Positions 10,482 through 21,018 of a DNA stretch of 64,000 bases are shown piece after piece. The stretch is from Laguncularia racemosa (Eukaryota > Streptophyta > Magnoliopsida > Myrtales > Combretaceae): assembly GCA_037954665.1 (NCBI GenBank), contig JBBMOL010000018.1, forward strand, positions 2,356,001 to 2,420,000. Reading direction: 5' to 3'. Below the pieces are notes generated by a model, which saw nothing but the letters and a program-made list of their open reading frames with translations, did not search any database and was not told where the DNA came from. The translations under genes and the position numbers were made by a program. Numbering within the stretch: position 1 is the first letter of the stretch; every line of letters begins with the position of its first letter.

Positions 10482-12431
10482 TGTCGAGTCTAATTTTAAA
10501 ATTTTATATTATCTCTCTAATCCGATTCATATTAAGTCCTATGCTCATCCAATATAAATTCTAGACTTGAACTAAGAAGTTTTTATTTATTTGGAGTCGT
10601 TACCCAATTAGAGTTGGGAAAAATTATGGAATTAGAATTAATTGAGCGGATTAATTCTAATATAAACAACTAGTCTACAAAATCTTTTTTTTTTTTTTAT
10701 TCTTATGAAAGAAAAAACCAGAGATTCTCGACTCGAGGGTTATCCTATTAAAACCCTAATGTTACCACCTTATCCTTCTAAAATTTGAATTATGTTATGA
10801 TATCCTTTTTAGCATAAAAAAGAAAATCCTAGAAAAAATGATATAATAATTATACTAATAATGATTTGAAAATATTTTTTTTCTTTTTATAGTTGCCCTA
10901 TAAAGGTGCCTACGTACTTGTTATTTGGGATTAAACAAACCATAATTCGCTTTTTATAAAAAAGCTTTAGTGGATTGGTTTAAGTTTTAATTATGAAAAT
11001 GCCCCGGGTTTACATTTTTTATCATTTTCAAAGTTTTTAGAAAAAATCTAAGCCTAAGCTTTATTATTTTATTTTCTAAAAATCTAATTTAAGAAAAACC
11101 AATTTTTGGTTTATTTTGAAAAATGAATTTTCTAAGTGATAAAACAATCTATTATTAATTCATGTTATTATCCCAACTAATTATTTAATTTTTAAAATAT
11201 TTATTTATTTTTTTCTCATTATTTATTTATTTTTTATATTTATTATTTATTATTATTTTTAATTATTTTTATATTAAACTAAACATATCTATCCTAAAAA
11301 AAATCTAATTAAAACCCTAAAATTATTATTTATATTTTTTTAGGATTATAAATTTATAATAAAATAAATATCTAAGTAAAATAAATAAATAAATATGAAA
11401 AAAATAAATAAGATAAAATAAATAATAATAAAAAATTCAAAAAATCAACTTACCTGGGTATGGGTCGGATCATGTGGGTTAGATCACAGCGACTGTCGGA
11501 TGTCCTCGTAGGCGGTGTTCTAGGATCTGTTTTTGTCAATCAGATGGTGTTTCCGAAGCTTCTAATGACGAGAGACCTAATGGTCGTGGTGCTTTTCTTC
11601 GAAATCGCCTCCAAGTGGTGGTTTGGCACTTGATTGGCGATTGAGGTGTGGAACTCTGGCGAGCTTTGAAACCTATGTGTTTTCCCTCTCTTTCTCTCTT
11701 CTGATCGATGCCCTTACTTCCCCACGTTGTGCTCTATTTATAGGCACCAGAAATCAAGTTGGATAAGCTCGGGTTTCCTTCGATTGGGACGAATCAAATC
11801 TTTAGTTAAAATCTTTTCCGATTTGGTTTGATTTGTGCAAATATTCGATTTTTGTTGCGATTTGATTTTAATTGGATGATATTTATCTTAATTCAGTTAA
11901 AGATTTAGTGGATTTGTGCAAAAAATCGCATCAAAATGGCCAGATTTGGATTTTCCGCGGCCGGTGACTATTTTAGACGGAAGTTGAAGACGATCACGTA
12001 CCCGGCGCGTGCACTCCCTTCATCTAATCACCTGTTGACACGTGTCTTAGGCAAATACGAAAAATTGCAAAACGCGGAAAGGCCTCCTCCGCGATTCAGC
12101 CCTGCATCCTCATACCCCCTACGTGTGCATTAGGCCATGGTCCAGATCAGCTGGGCTAGCCCACTTCTCGGTTTAATTCTTTGCAAATATTATACATACC
12201 TGTGGCCATTTTTTATTAATTTTATATTATTTTGAAATTCTAAAAATGTGTAAAAATTATTTAATCCCTTTTATTATTATTTCTACTATTATTTTCCAAA
12301 GTTGGGACATTTTTCCTATTTATTTTATTTTTTCAATATTTTCCTTTATTTCTTTTATATAGAAGAAAAACATTAAAAAAATTTGTAAATTGACTATATT
12401 AATGATTACGAGCAAAAATGGGGTGTTTACA
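10482..12431 (-). mobile_element. Ogre-type LTR, probably solo, minus orientation
   Basis: The plus strand starts TGTCGAGTCTAA and ends GGGGTGTTTACA, the same termini as the Ogre LTRs at 47582 and 59389. Internal landmarks are shared too: a GGTGCCTACGTAC block near 10909, TAATTGAGCGGATTA near 10638, and a minus-strand TATAAATA box at 11735-11742. No Ogre-type primer-binding site or pol sequence follows on the minus side. The flanking pentamers CCAAC and CTAGC differ at two positions by transitions, so an old solo LTR with a decayed target duplication is possible. Confidence 0.55.
11735..11742 (-). promoter_or_regulatory. TATA box of the Ogre-type LTR
   Basis: TATAAATA on the minus strand, in the same relative place as the TATAAA boxes of the two Ogre LTRs further right. 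Confidence 0.5.
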
Positions 12432-13115
12432 CTAGCAGGTAATCCTTTTGCTTTCCTATTGAAATCAGTGTCCTTTTGCAATGCTTCCTCAACCAAACCA
12501 TAGAAGGTAGCATCTTCACTTGACCTTGGTAGTTTCCTAGCGCTTGATATGTTTACTCTGCTCATCTTGCGTTTGATGGCAAGGTGTGAAGTCTCCTCCT
12601 TAAGGAACTTTGGGTGAACAAGATTTGAATATTGAACACTTTTGCAATGTGATTCTGATACAGGGTTCCAAAAGGAACGACCTTCCTACAAATCTTTGCT
12701 TCCAACACCCTAAGTTGCTGTGATCGACTATTTGCTTTCCTTATGTAGAAGTCGAGCGAGGGAATGTCTTCGATCTACCAAATTTGGAATTCCTTCTTCC
12801 ATGTATGCAAGATACCCTTAGAAAGGACAATTAAAGGTCTTGCATTAGGGTATTTGGCTAAGAATGATCTTCCTCAACATCCTTTGAACATTCTATTATA
12901 AAATCCATTTCATTCCAAATATCCCCTGGGCCATCATCTTGGATGTTGCTTGAATCATTCCCTTCACTATCTACATTGCCATAAACGCTTCTTCTTTCCA
13001 TGAAGCATCTTTGAACCTTTCGTTATCAATTTGTCTCTAATATCTTCTAACAATCTACTTATAGGATAACTCATAGGATTTAGTAGTCCTTGAAGTTTTT
13101 GTATCACCTTCTTTC
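12432..13115 (-). pseudogene. CLASSY3/4-DRD1-like SNF2 ATPase fragment
   Basis: Broken minus-strand frames read like a plant-specific SNF2 chromatin remodeller of the DRD1/CLASSY3-4 group, which recruits or assists Pol IV and Pol V in RNA-directed DNA methylation. Around 12850-12730 a segment resembles the helicase motif Ia region, containing ARPLIVLSKGILHTWKKEF followed by IEDIPSLDFY. At 12680-12440 a segment resembles the region after the first helicase lobe, containing NLVHPKFLKEETS and FYGLVEEALQKDTDF. The intervening sequence with the DEAH-type motif is missing, and stops and frame changes occur near 12680, 12777 and 12870. At 13100-12900 a further upstream part (GPGDIWNEMDF) can be read. 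The fragment ends abruptly at the Ogre-type LTR. Identification is by eye from remembered family features. Confidence 0.6.
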
Positions 13116-13194
13116 TGCTTTCCTTTGTTGATAATTCCACCTACAGGGTTCCCCATCCTTTCTACGGGTTTTCATTTTCACTCACGCTTCCATT

Positions 13195-14252
13195 GCCATT
13201 CTTACACCAACCATTCCTGCACACCACATACACACACCGACATATATACACACAATCATAACACACAACTAATTACATGCACACACAACTGCACTTTGTT
13301 ATCCTCCTTTCTCCTCAAGTCCACATACACACACACACACCACTAGTGCATACATACATACATACTCCATTCGTGTCTCTCACCATCAACACACATATAT
13401 ACACATACTCCACATACACCTCATACCACCAATATACACGTAGCCACATACTTCGCACACACTACATTCACCTTCCATACTTACACACATATGTTCACAC
13501 CCCACGTATCATCTCATACTCATACATACATATACCACATACACCATCCTCAACTTCTATACTTACACACACATGTCCATACGCCACACACCATTTCACA
13601 CACATACATACATACCTACACACACCACTCCTTCCACATACATATACACATACCCATACACCACATGTCTTCCATACACATACACACATGCCACATACTC
13701 CACACACCATCCATATACACACAAGTACCACACACCCCACACCTTCCATGCACCTATACATATACTCTACACATCCCACACCTTCCATACGTATACACAC
13801 ATACTTTTACATGCCGCACGGTAATTCACATGCACATACCCAAACCACACACACCTCACACCATCTATATGCATATACCCCCTTCGCACACACCACATAT
13901 CATCCTACACACATACATTTCACATACACCACACACCCATATACACACACATGCTGCAAACCCTACATTACCTCATGCACATACGTACATACTCACAAGC
14001 ATTACACACACACGGTTCCTCCTTCCCTACACATATACACACCCTCACACTACACTATCATATACTTATACACACATCCTTACACACACTTCATACTTTC
14101 ATCTACACTTATACACATCCCTACACACACTATGCGCTATCACCAATACATATACACATCTCCATATACATCACACCCACCTTCCGTATCCACATACACA
14201 TATATGCACCACACACAATTTCAATACGCATACACACATACTCACAAACTAC
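13195..14252. repeat. AC-rich cryptic repeat, left part
   Basis: About 1.05 kb is built from CACACA, CATACA, ACATATACAC and similar units with almost no G on the plus strand. Because of this bias, several frames stay open for up to 346 codons, encoding only His, Thr, Tyr, Ser, Pro and Ile. Those frames are by-products of composition. The last five bases, ACTAC at 14248-14252, are the left target-site copy of the solo LTR. Confidence 0.8.
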
Positions 14253-14442
14253 TGATAAGATCACATTATACTTATATTTTCTTTTGGACTTATATTAAAT
14301 TTATTTCAATATTATAAGAAAATATAAAGAAATGATACTTAATGGTGTTTATTGTGAAAATACAGGTTTTGAGGACCCAAAAGTAAATTACAAGTTAATT
14401 GGAGGAGTTTTTCACAAAATTGAAGAAGCGAGTGGAGGATTG

Positions 14443-14556
14443 CACTGAAGGCCGCTGGCGTTGAGCCGACCTATATTAAACCGGCCTAAAAAAGCATTAA
14501 AGCCGCCGGCCTTAAAGCTGGCCTACATTCAAGGCCGCCGGCCTTAAGCCGGCCTT
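14443..14556. repeat. GC-rich palindrome array in the solo LTR
   Basis: Repeated GGCCGCCGGCCTT, GCCGGCCT and related palindromic words lie 110-220 bp upstream of the LTR TATA box. They stand out sharply from the AT-rich surroundings and resemble the array in the Copia LTRs. Confidence 0.7.
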
Positions 14557-14664
14557 CATTACTCCCCGGATATCCATTGCGAAAATCTCTCCAAAATCGT
14601 GTCTTAATTAATTTGCTGACTCAACTCCTCATCAGATCAAGCTTATCCTCCTCCTCTTTGGATC

Positions 14665-14673
14665 TATAAATAG
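14665..14673 (+). promoter_or_regulatory. TATA box of the solo LTR
   Basis: TATAAATAG followed by GGCCCC; expected position between U3 and R of the LTR. Confidence 0.6.
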
Positions 14674-15805
14674 GCCCCTTTTGTGAACCTTGGAGGCATC
14701 CCTTTTGCTTGGCATCTTTTGTTTAGCATCCTTTGTTCTTCTTCTTTGTTTTAGCATCATTTGTCTTTCTTTTGAATCATAGAATTCCCTTAGGTACTTT
14801 AGATTTTTCCAAAGTTTAGTTTGAAGAAAGAATGTCATTTTGCTGAAGTTTGCTTTCAATTGAAGAATTCAAGGAGTCATTTTGGAAGATTGAAGTTCTA
14901 CAAACTCTTGAAGATTATAACAATTGTTTCATTTACTTTATTTTCTTTTATGCCATTTATTAGTTTATTCTTGTTGTTCAATATGAATTCCATTGCACCT
15001 CTTTATTTCAATTGTTTTTATACAACTCATACTATAATGTTCTAAATCATCCTTGTGGGAAATTGGATGAAACTCTAGAATGTTAAAAGGATAATTGTAG
15101 CCATGTTATATGATTAGGAATTATTAGGATTATTCATGATTGCAATTCCTTTGATTTCAATTATAATTGGTCTTTGATTATAATTGTTAGAAATCCTTTT
15201 GATACGGGAGTTGATTAGGATTTGTTAGGAATTCTTAATTAGATTGATTATTAATACGGGAGTTGCGATAATTGGTTTAATTAGAGTTTATGGAGGGCAC
15301 AATGTAATGTTTCTTGTTAATTAATCACTAAGGGATTAGGGTTAATTGATTTAGGGCATTAGTTGTTTGTTGCATCGGGAGGTGTATGAACATAATTTTG
15401 ATTCCTTGGTTAATTGGAGACGCGGAAGCCGACTAATTGATTTAAGGTTAACATCCCTAAAAAAAGGATTTTCTAAACTCACTTGAATAACCTTATAACC
15501 ACTAGTTGATATAACATGGTAGCAGTTTGATTAACGAATCTAGGGTGAATTCTAATTTCCCTTGTTCATAATTGATAGATTCTTCATAAAATTCTCATTG
15601 TTGCTTTAAGTTAAATTTTTAGATTAGACATTTCAAAACCCTTTTTTAATCACCTAGATATTGATAAGAATTGCCATAGATCTAGTACTCTATTGGTTCC
15701 TCGAGGGATCGACAACCTTACTTTTCACCACTCTATTACTTGATACGACCAGTGCACTTGCTGCAATTTATGCTCCCATTTTATATATACGTTCTGAGCG
15801 TATCA

Positions 15806-16075
15806 ACTACACAATCGCCTCCTCCTTTCCCACACATACACACACACTGCCTACCGTCACATACACCCATCTTCACATACACTACATACCTTCGTTCACA
15901 CATACATGCATTCTTACACTCCACACACCTTCACCTACACATACACACACCCTTACGCACATACCACCTACCGTCAAATACACCCATCTTCACATACACC
16001 ACACGCCTTCATTCACACACACACACATCCTCTTACATCCCTGCACACCGCTACACACATACCCTTTTCTCAACC
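15806..16075. repeat. AC-rich cryptic repeat, right part
   Basis: This continues the same CACATACAC composition after the second ACTAC. Together with 13195-14252 it formed one tract of about 1.3 kb before the solo LTR's parent element inserted. The 212- and 126-codon open frames here are compositional. Confidence 0.75.
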
Positions 16076-16079
16076 TCTT

Positions 16080-16466
16080 CCCTCACTTGCCTTTGTGGTT
16101 GCTATTGTCATTACAGTTGATGTTGTTGCTATTGTTAGGGTTGCCATTACTGCTGCTGTTACGGTCACCATTGCTATTGCTATTATTTGTTGTAGTCGTG
16201 GTTGTCATCGTGGCTACCATTGTGGTCGTTGTTGTCTTCTCTAAGTTGTTGGCTATGTTGTTACCTCTATCGTTGCGGAAGGAGATGAGACAGAAATGAC
16301 GCCAAGCTACTATCTCCATCATTGTTGTCATTGCTGGGCCATTGCTGCTACGTTTCGTTGTGGTTGCCATCACTGTCACGATTGATGCTGTTGTTCATAC
16401 TGTCCCTCTGCCCTTCCTCCTTTCTTACGCGATTACTTTGATTATCACGATTGCCACTGTTGCCAT

Positions 16467-16497
<31 letters not shown>

Positions 16498-16500
16498 GTG
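16080..16500. repeat. GTT/GCT triplet-like cryptic repeat
   Basis: Loose GTTGTTGTT, GCTATTGTT and GCTGCTGTT units end in a pure (GTT)n run near 16466-16495. Open frames on both strands are low complexity (Asn/Thr or Leu/Val) and are not genes. Confidence 0.65.
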
Positions 16501-16899
16501 GTTGTAGTATAGGGAGGAAGAAAAGTAGATAAGAGAGAGAGATAAGGAATGATGACTATGTTTTGACGTCCAAAAACGGGGAAAGGGAAGGGAAATGAGG
16601 AAGGAAAAAGGGAGTAAGGGCAGGAGCTACTAAGGATGATGTAAGGAGTGGAGATCGAAGGAGACTCGATTCGCTGATTGGCAGACGTGAGGAGGTCCTG
16701 AATAGCAAGGTCTCATCGGCGAGAGAGGGGATGATCAAGGGAGTCGGTCCCGACGTTCCAGTGGAAGAATATAGATGGGAAATCAGAGGGTTTGGAGGCA
16801 AGCTTGCGTGGTGCGGTTGAAGAGTTATGTGTTTCTTTTTCCATTTTCTTGGTTGTGTCATGAGAGTGAAAGATTAAGGGAGGACAAGGACCAAGAACA

Positions 16900-17155
16900 A
16901 GAGTCCATCGGTGACTAGGAAAAATGATGGAAAGAAAGAAAGAAAAAAAAAATGAAAGGGAAGAAGGTGAAATGAGCACGGTGATGGAAGTCAAGGAGAT
17001 GAAGGAAGGAAGGAGAAGTAGGGGTGGGAGACTAGTGAAACGGATGGTGCAACTAGAAAAGAAGAAGAAGAAGAAGAAGGAGGAGGAGGAGGAGGAGAAA
17101 AAAAGAAAAGAAAGGAAAGGATGATGAAGGGGGGGGGGGGGGGGGGGGGGGGGGG
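16900..17155. repeat. Polypurine tract ending in 27 consecutive Gs
   Basis: From about 16920 the plus strand is nearly all A and G (GAAAGAAAG, GAAGAAGAAG, GGAGGAGGAGG). It ends in an uninterrupted run of 27 Gs at 17129-17155. Such DNA can form triplex or G-quadruplex structures. The run length may be uncertain because homopolymers are hard to sequence. Confidence 0.8.
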
Positions 17156-17281
17156 ATTGGGATTGATGTTGTGGTTGCTGTGTTGACGTGTGTCATGTTT
17201 GGTCCAATTGGTTGTCCCTTTTTTTTGCTGTGTATATATTATATTATATTTATATTGTAATGTCTCTATTTTTGCATTCCG

Positions 17282-20200
17282 TATGCGCACAAAGATATTT
17301 TTAAATTTTTATATTTTTAGCATTTTATTATGAAAGCTTACGTCTAGGTTAATTTGATTATCCCAAATATAAATATTCACCCTAACTTTCCTTATAGTTT
17401 TTCAATTTTTTTTTAAGGCTTTACAAGTTTGGCTCCAGTGCTACACTATAGTTTAGGCTTACTTCATAGTTTTCATTAAAATTAAATCACTTTAAAATGG
17501 TTTCATTCATAAAGCATTTGAATATTTGTTTTCATTATTATTATTATTATTATTTTTTGGCAATGTTATCTTCTTTTTTTTATGATTTTATTTTGCATAC
17601 TTGAATTTAAGTTGAAATTTGCCTTTTCAATCATCTTTTGCTATAAATAAATGCAAGAACCTTTTTCACCTATTTGAAACAAGGTTATACACCAAGAGGT
17701 AAGGGTGAATAGGTACAGGGTGGGTAGGGTATGAAGTCTTATCACCCTAGAACCGAAATCCATCTTATAGCACCCTAGAATTACTTTAGAACCTATACTT
17801 TGTAAAACCTATAGGATATAAGATATCCCATGGAATTTAGAAATTTTATCTCTCTTCTTATATATTTCAATTTTATGTGATATATATATATATTTTTAAA
17901 AAGAAACAATCTATATGCGATAACTCAATTTTTTCATATGCAAAACATATGGAATAGTAGCAAAATCTATGAAATTAAGAATTTTTTTTTCTAACTATTA
18001 TTATTTTAAGTTTGTGTGATTTTACTACTTAGTAAATGATAAAAAACAATAAGAAAGAATAAGAAATGTAAGGTTAGAGAGAATATTGGAGAAAAACAAT
18101 GGAAAGAATGGAATGCATAAAGCGAGAATGGTAACATTGGGCTTGATTGTTTAAAGTTGTTAACGTATGAACTTGGCTCACCTTTGTTTCTTTTTATTAA
18201 AACATTTAGTGGTCGAAAAATATAATATTATCATTTATCATTCATTTATTAATATTATTTAATTTTTTATAGGGAGGATACCTTTAAACCTATATTCTAT
18301 ATATCTTAAATTACAAGTTCTAAGATGGGTACGTGATAGGAAAACCTCATATCTATACCCTACTATGTAGGAGTAGATTTCCAAAAACCTATTTTGGAAT
18401 ATTTTCTATAACTCGTAATATCCATTTAAAACTTTCATGGTGGAGCAAAGGATAAAGATGTTTGAGATTTTAATGACAAACTAGTTTAGGTTCAAGTAAA
18501 GAAAGCGGAAATAAAACCCCATACAAATTGTAATTTTTCTTTAGTTTAATTGTTTCGAGAAATTGGACCTAACCATGAAATGAACCACATTGCTTATAAA
18601 TCGTGCTTTGTGATCCTATCTGCAGTTTGGTCTCGTGAGCATTTCTATAAGGATCAATCTTTTGTGATTTTTTTAATTTGAAAATCTAATTATAAAAAAT
18701 GAGTTGACAACCAGTATCAGCGTATGGAAAACTAGTAGGGATATTCAAAACAAACAACTTTTCTATAGTGAATGGAATATCCAGAACTATGATCAATCGA
18801 ATATTGCGAAGCCCTAGTAGTTATTACTAGTCAAAGTTGGACCATAATGGAACTTCAATCCATACCAACACTGTTATTTTGCTTAACCGTGGCTTGAGAG
18901 CGTCTAATCTAGAGAACCTAAACAAAAGTTGAAAAAGATGGATTGTTTTATTTAATTAAGTGGATTGAGATTGTGTACAAGATTAAAGAATGATTAACTT
19001 AAGATTAACAAAAATATAGTGATAATTAAGCTAAAGGTTTGATTTAAAAATAGGATGAGAACCCGTTAAACTGTGTTTAGGTTAAATGGGTTTTTAGTAA
19101 ATACAATGGGAATCATTATGAGCTTAATTAAATTAAGTGTCAAAATAGAAAACACATGTTAAAAGCAGGTTTATCAGTGATTTAATAATAGTGAAAATCA
19201 ATGTCTAAATCAAATAGGAACTTAAAGAATAAAGAGATCGATTGATAGAACTGGGCAAGGTAAGGAGTTCTAGCCTGCAGTAGTGCAGCTGATCAAGATA
19301 TGAAATAGTCTACCCAGGTCTATCATAGCTCATCTTCCCTCCTTGGGTAATTTGGTTGACCAAGCTTAATTTCAATTAAATGAACTGGGCATTCTTGATA
19401 TAACAATTCTCTAATTATACTTGAAGGAGATGAAAAGGTTCCATCTAAAATAACAATTCTCTATTTATACTTTGCATTTTTAGTTTGAACTATTTTGAAA
19501 CTTCTCTTCCTCATTAAACTATCCTACGATTTTTTCACAAACCTGAATAATTAATTTTTACATGTTGGGGATCATAATGTACTTGTTTGTAAACTTTAGT
19601 CATTTGCACAACTAATAACTATACCGTTTAAATTGTTTACTTTGATCGTTATTTTTCCAAAGCATGCTTTCGGGTCTATATCATATGCTTAATAAGAGGG
19701 GCATTTTAATTTTTTTTTATGAAAATAATTAAGTGTATTCAGTATAATATGAAAAAGGCTAAAGAAAAATGATTTTATCTTTTCATTATAACATATATAT
19801 TAATATTGAAATATAATCATCATTTTATTAAAAAAATTAATACATAAAACTTGTGTAAATTTTATTATTTAACAAGAATACAAAACAAAAAATATTTAAA
19901 TTGGTAATTATAAGTAAAGCAGAAAAAACATAATGATATAGATGTAAATATGCTCTGATTTTGCTTTCTTCTTTTGTTTAATAATGGTTCTAGAAGATTG
20001 TATTATTAGCAATATTACAAAAATTATCACTTTTTAGTTGTTTAGTAATCTATATTCATTTTTATAATATTAATTGTAAGTAAAGTAGGTCAAGTTGTAT
20101 ATGCTTAATATTATTTATTCATACTTTATGTGATAAGGTCAAAGCATTTATAATATTAACAATATAATTATTATTTATGGTATACAATTAATGAATAAAT

Positions 20201-20629
20201 AGAGATTCAAGAAAATTTATTAATTAATTATGATTTTGTAATACATGAAATTTAATTTTATTAATTATTTTAAAGAAAAATAAAAAAAGGGAGAATACTA
20301 TTGAAGCAACATAAAAATAAATACAACCTAAAAAATGGTAAAATGATATTTATAGGAATCCAACTTGCAACATTTTGTTTAAAAATTTTTACACCTTACC
20401 ACTTAACTATGTTTAACAATTTTATTTACTTCACTCTTATATTATCCTTATAGTATATTTAATTTTTCATTTTTCAATAAATTTTCTTAATTATTTTTTT
20501 TTGGAGCTTCGGCGGGCCAATACCCCTTCCAGACCCCCTAAACCTACCCCTACAGATAATGCCACATATATAGAATAACTAGAAATGCAAGTTCTTTAAC
20601 ATGTTTGAGGCTTGATCAAATAATTTAAT
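17282..20629. other. AT-rich intergenic sequence
   Basis: No convincing coding region. Short CCCTA-containing patches at 17700-17790 and 18320-18380 look like remnants of a transposon but are too decayed to call. A weak (TA)n run lies at 17880-17892. Confidence 0.5.
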
Positions 20630-21018
20630 GGTATATTTAGTATATAAGATTGATAAGGAATAGATTGAAATAGGATGCATTAGATTAGAATGGAATGGAA
20701 TGGAATCGATAATAAAATTTTAAGTCCATTTATTAGTTTGGAAACATTCATGGAATGAAATGATATTTATAAAAATTACCCTTAATTAGTGGATATAATA
20801 AAATATCTATTAATGGGTTAAAAAGGTAATTTAAATGAATATCATTAATGAGGGTGGATTGGAATTGCGATTCCACCTCTTTAAAAGCAAATTGAATTTC
20901 CCCACAAAGTTGGAATAATTATTCTAAGATCTAAAAGTGCTTCCAAACATGAAAAAAATGAATGAAATCTAAAGTTGCGATTTCATTTCAAGTCCATTCC
21001 AATGTACTGAACATGACA
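20630..21018. mobile_element. MITE family A, copy 1
   Basis: The ends are inverted relatives (TATATTTAGTATATAAG on the left, TCATGTTCAGTACATTGG on the right, read inward). Inside are GGAATGGAATGG and TGGAATTGCGATTCC words. The same ends and words recur at 34284-34568 plus 42446-42592, defining a family. There is no coding capacity. It borders the truncated end of the NLR pseudogene. The target duplication was not resolved, so ends are good to a few bases. Confidence 0.55.

Larger units (their letters stand above)
14253..15805 (+). mobile_element. Solo LTR of a Gypsy-like (Athila/Tat-type) retrotransposon
   Basis: A 1553-bp LTR starts TGATAAGATC and ends GAGCGTATCA, flanked by perfect ACTAC duplications at 14248-14252 and 15806-15810. 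It carries GC-rich palindromes at 14443-14556 and a TATAAATAG box at 14665-14673. The TGATAAG start and ATCA end resemble the Athila-like LTR at 41180-42440, but the bodies differ. No internal sequence remains, so it is the product of recombination between the two LTRs of one element. Open frames inside it are not genes. Confidence 0.82.

Noticed and set aside
8484..12431. A single 3.9-kb LTR from TGTCATGCCCC to GTGTTTACA
   Set aside because: The Ogre LTR boundary falls clearly at 10482, and flanking pentamers AGTTT and CTAGC do not match.
13277..14317. 346-codon open frame on the plus strand and overlapping frames of 254, 115 and 101 codons
   Set aside because: Made entirely of AC-rich repeat; His/Thr/Tyr low-complexity product, many frames open at once, and the frame runs into the solo LTR.
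15661..16379. Frames of 212, 126, 112 and 98 codons
   Set aside because: Start in LTR sequence and continue through AC-rich and triplet repeats; no domain.
16556..17290. Proline- or lysine-rich frames on both strands
   Set aside because: Compositional result of the purine tract and the G run.
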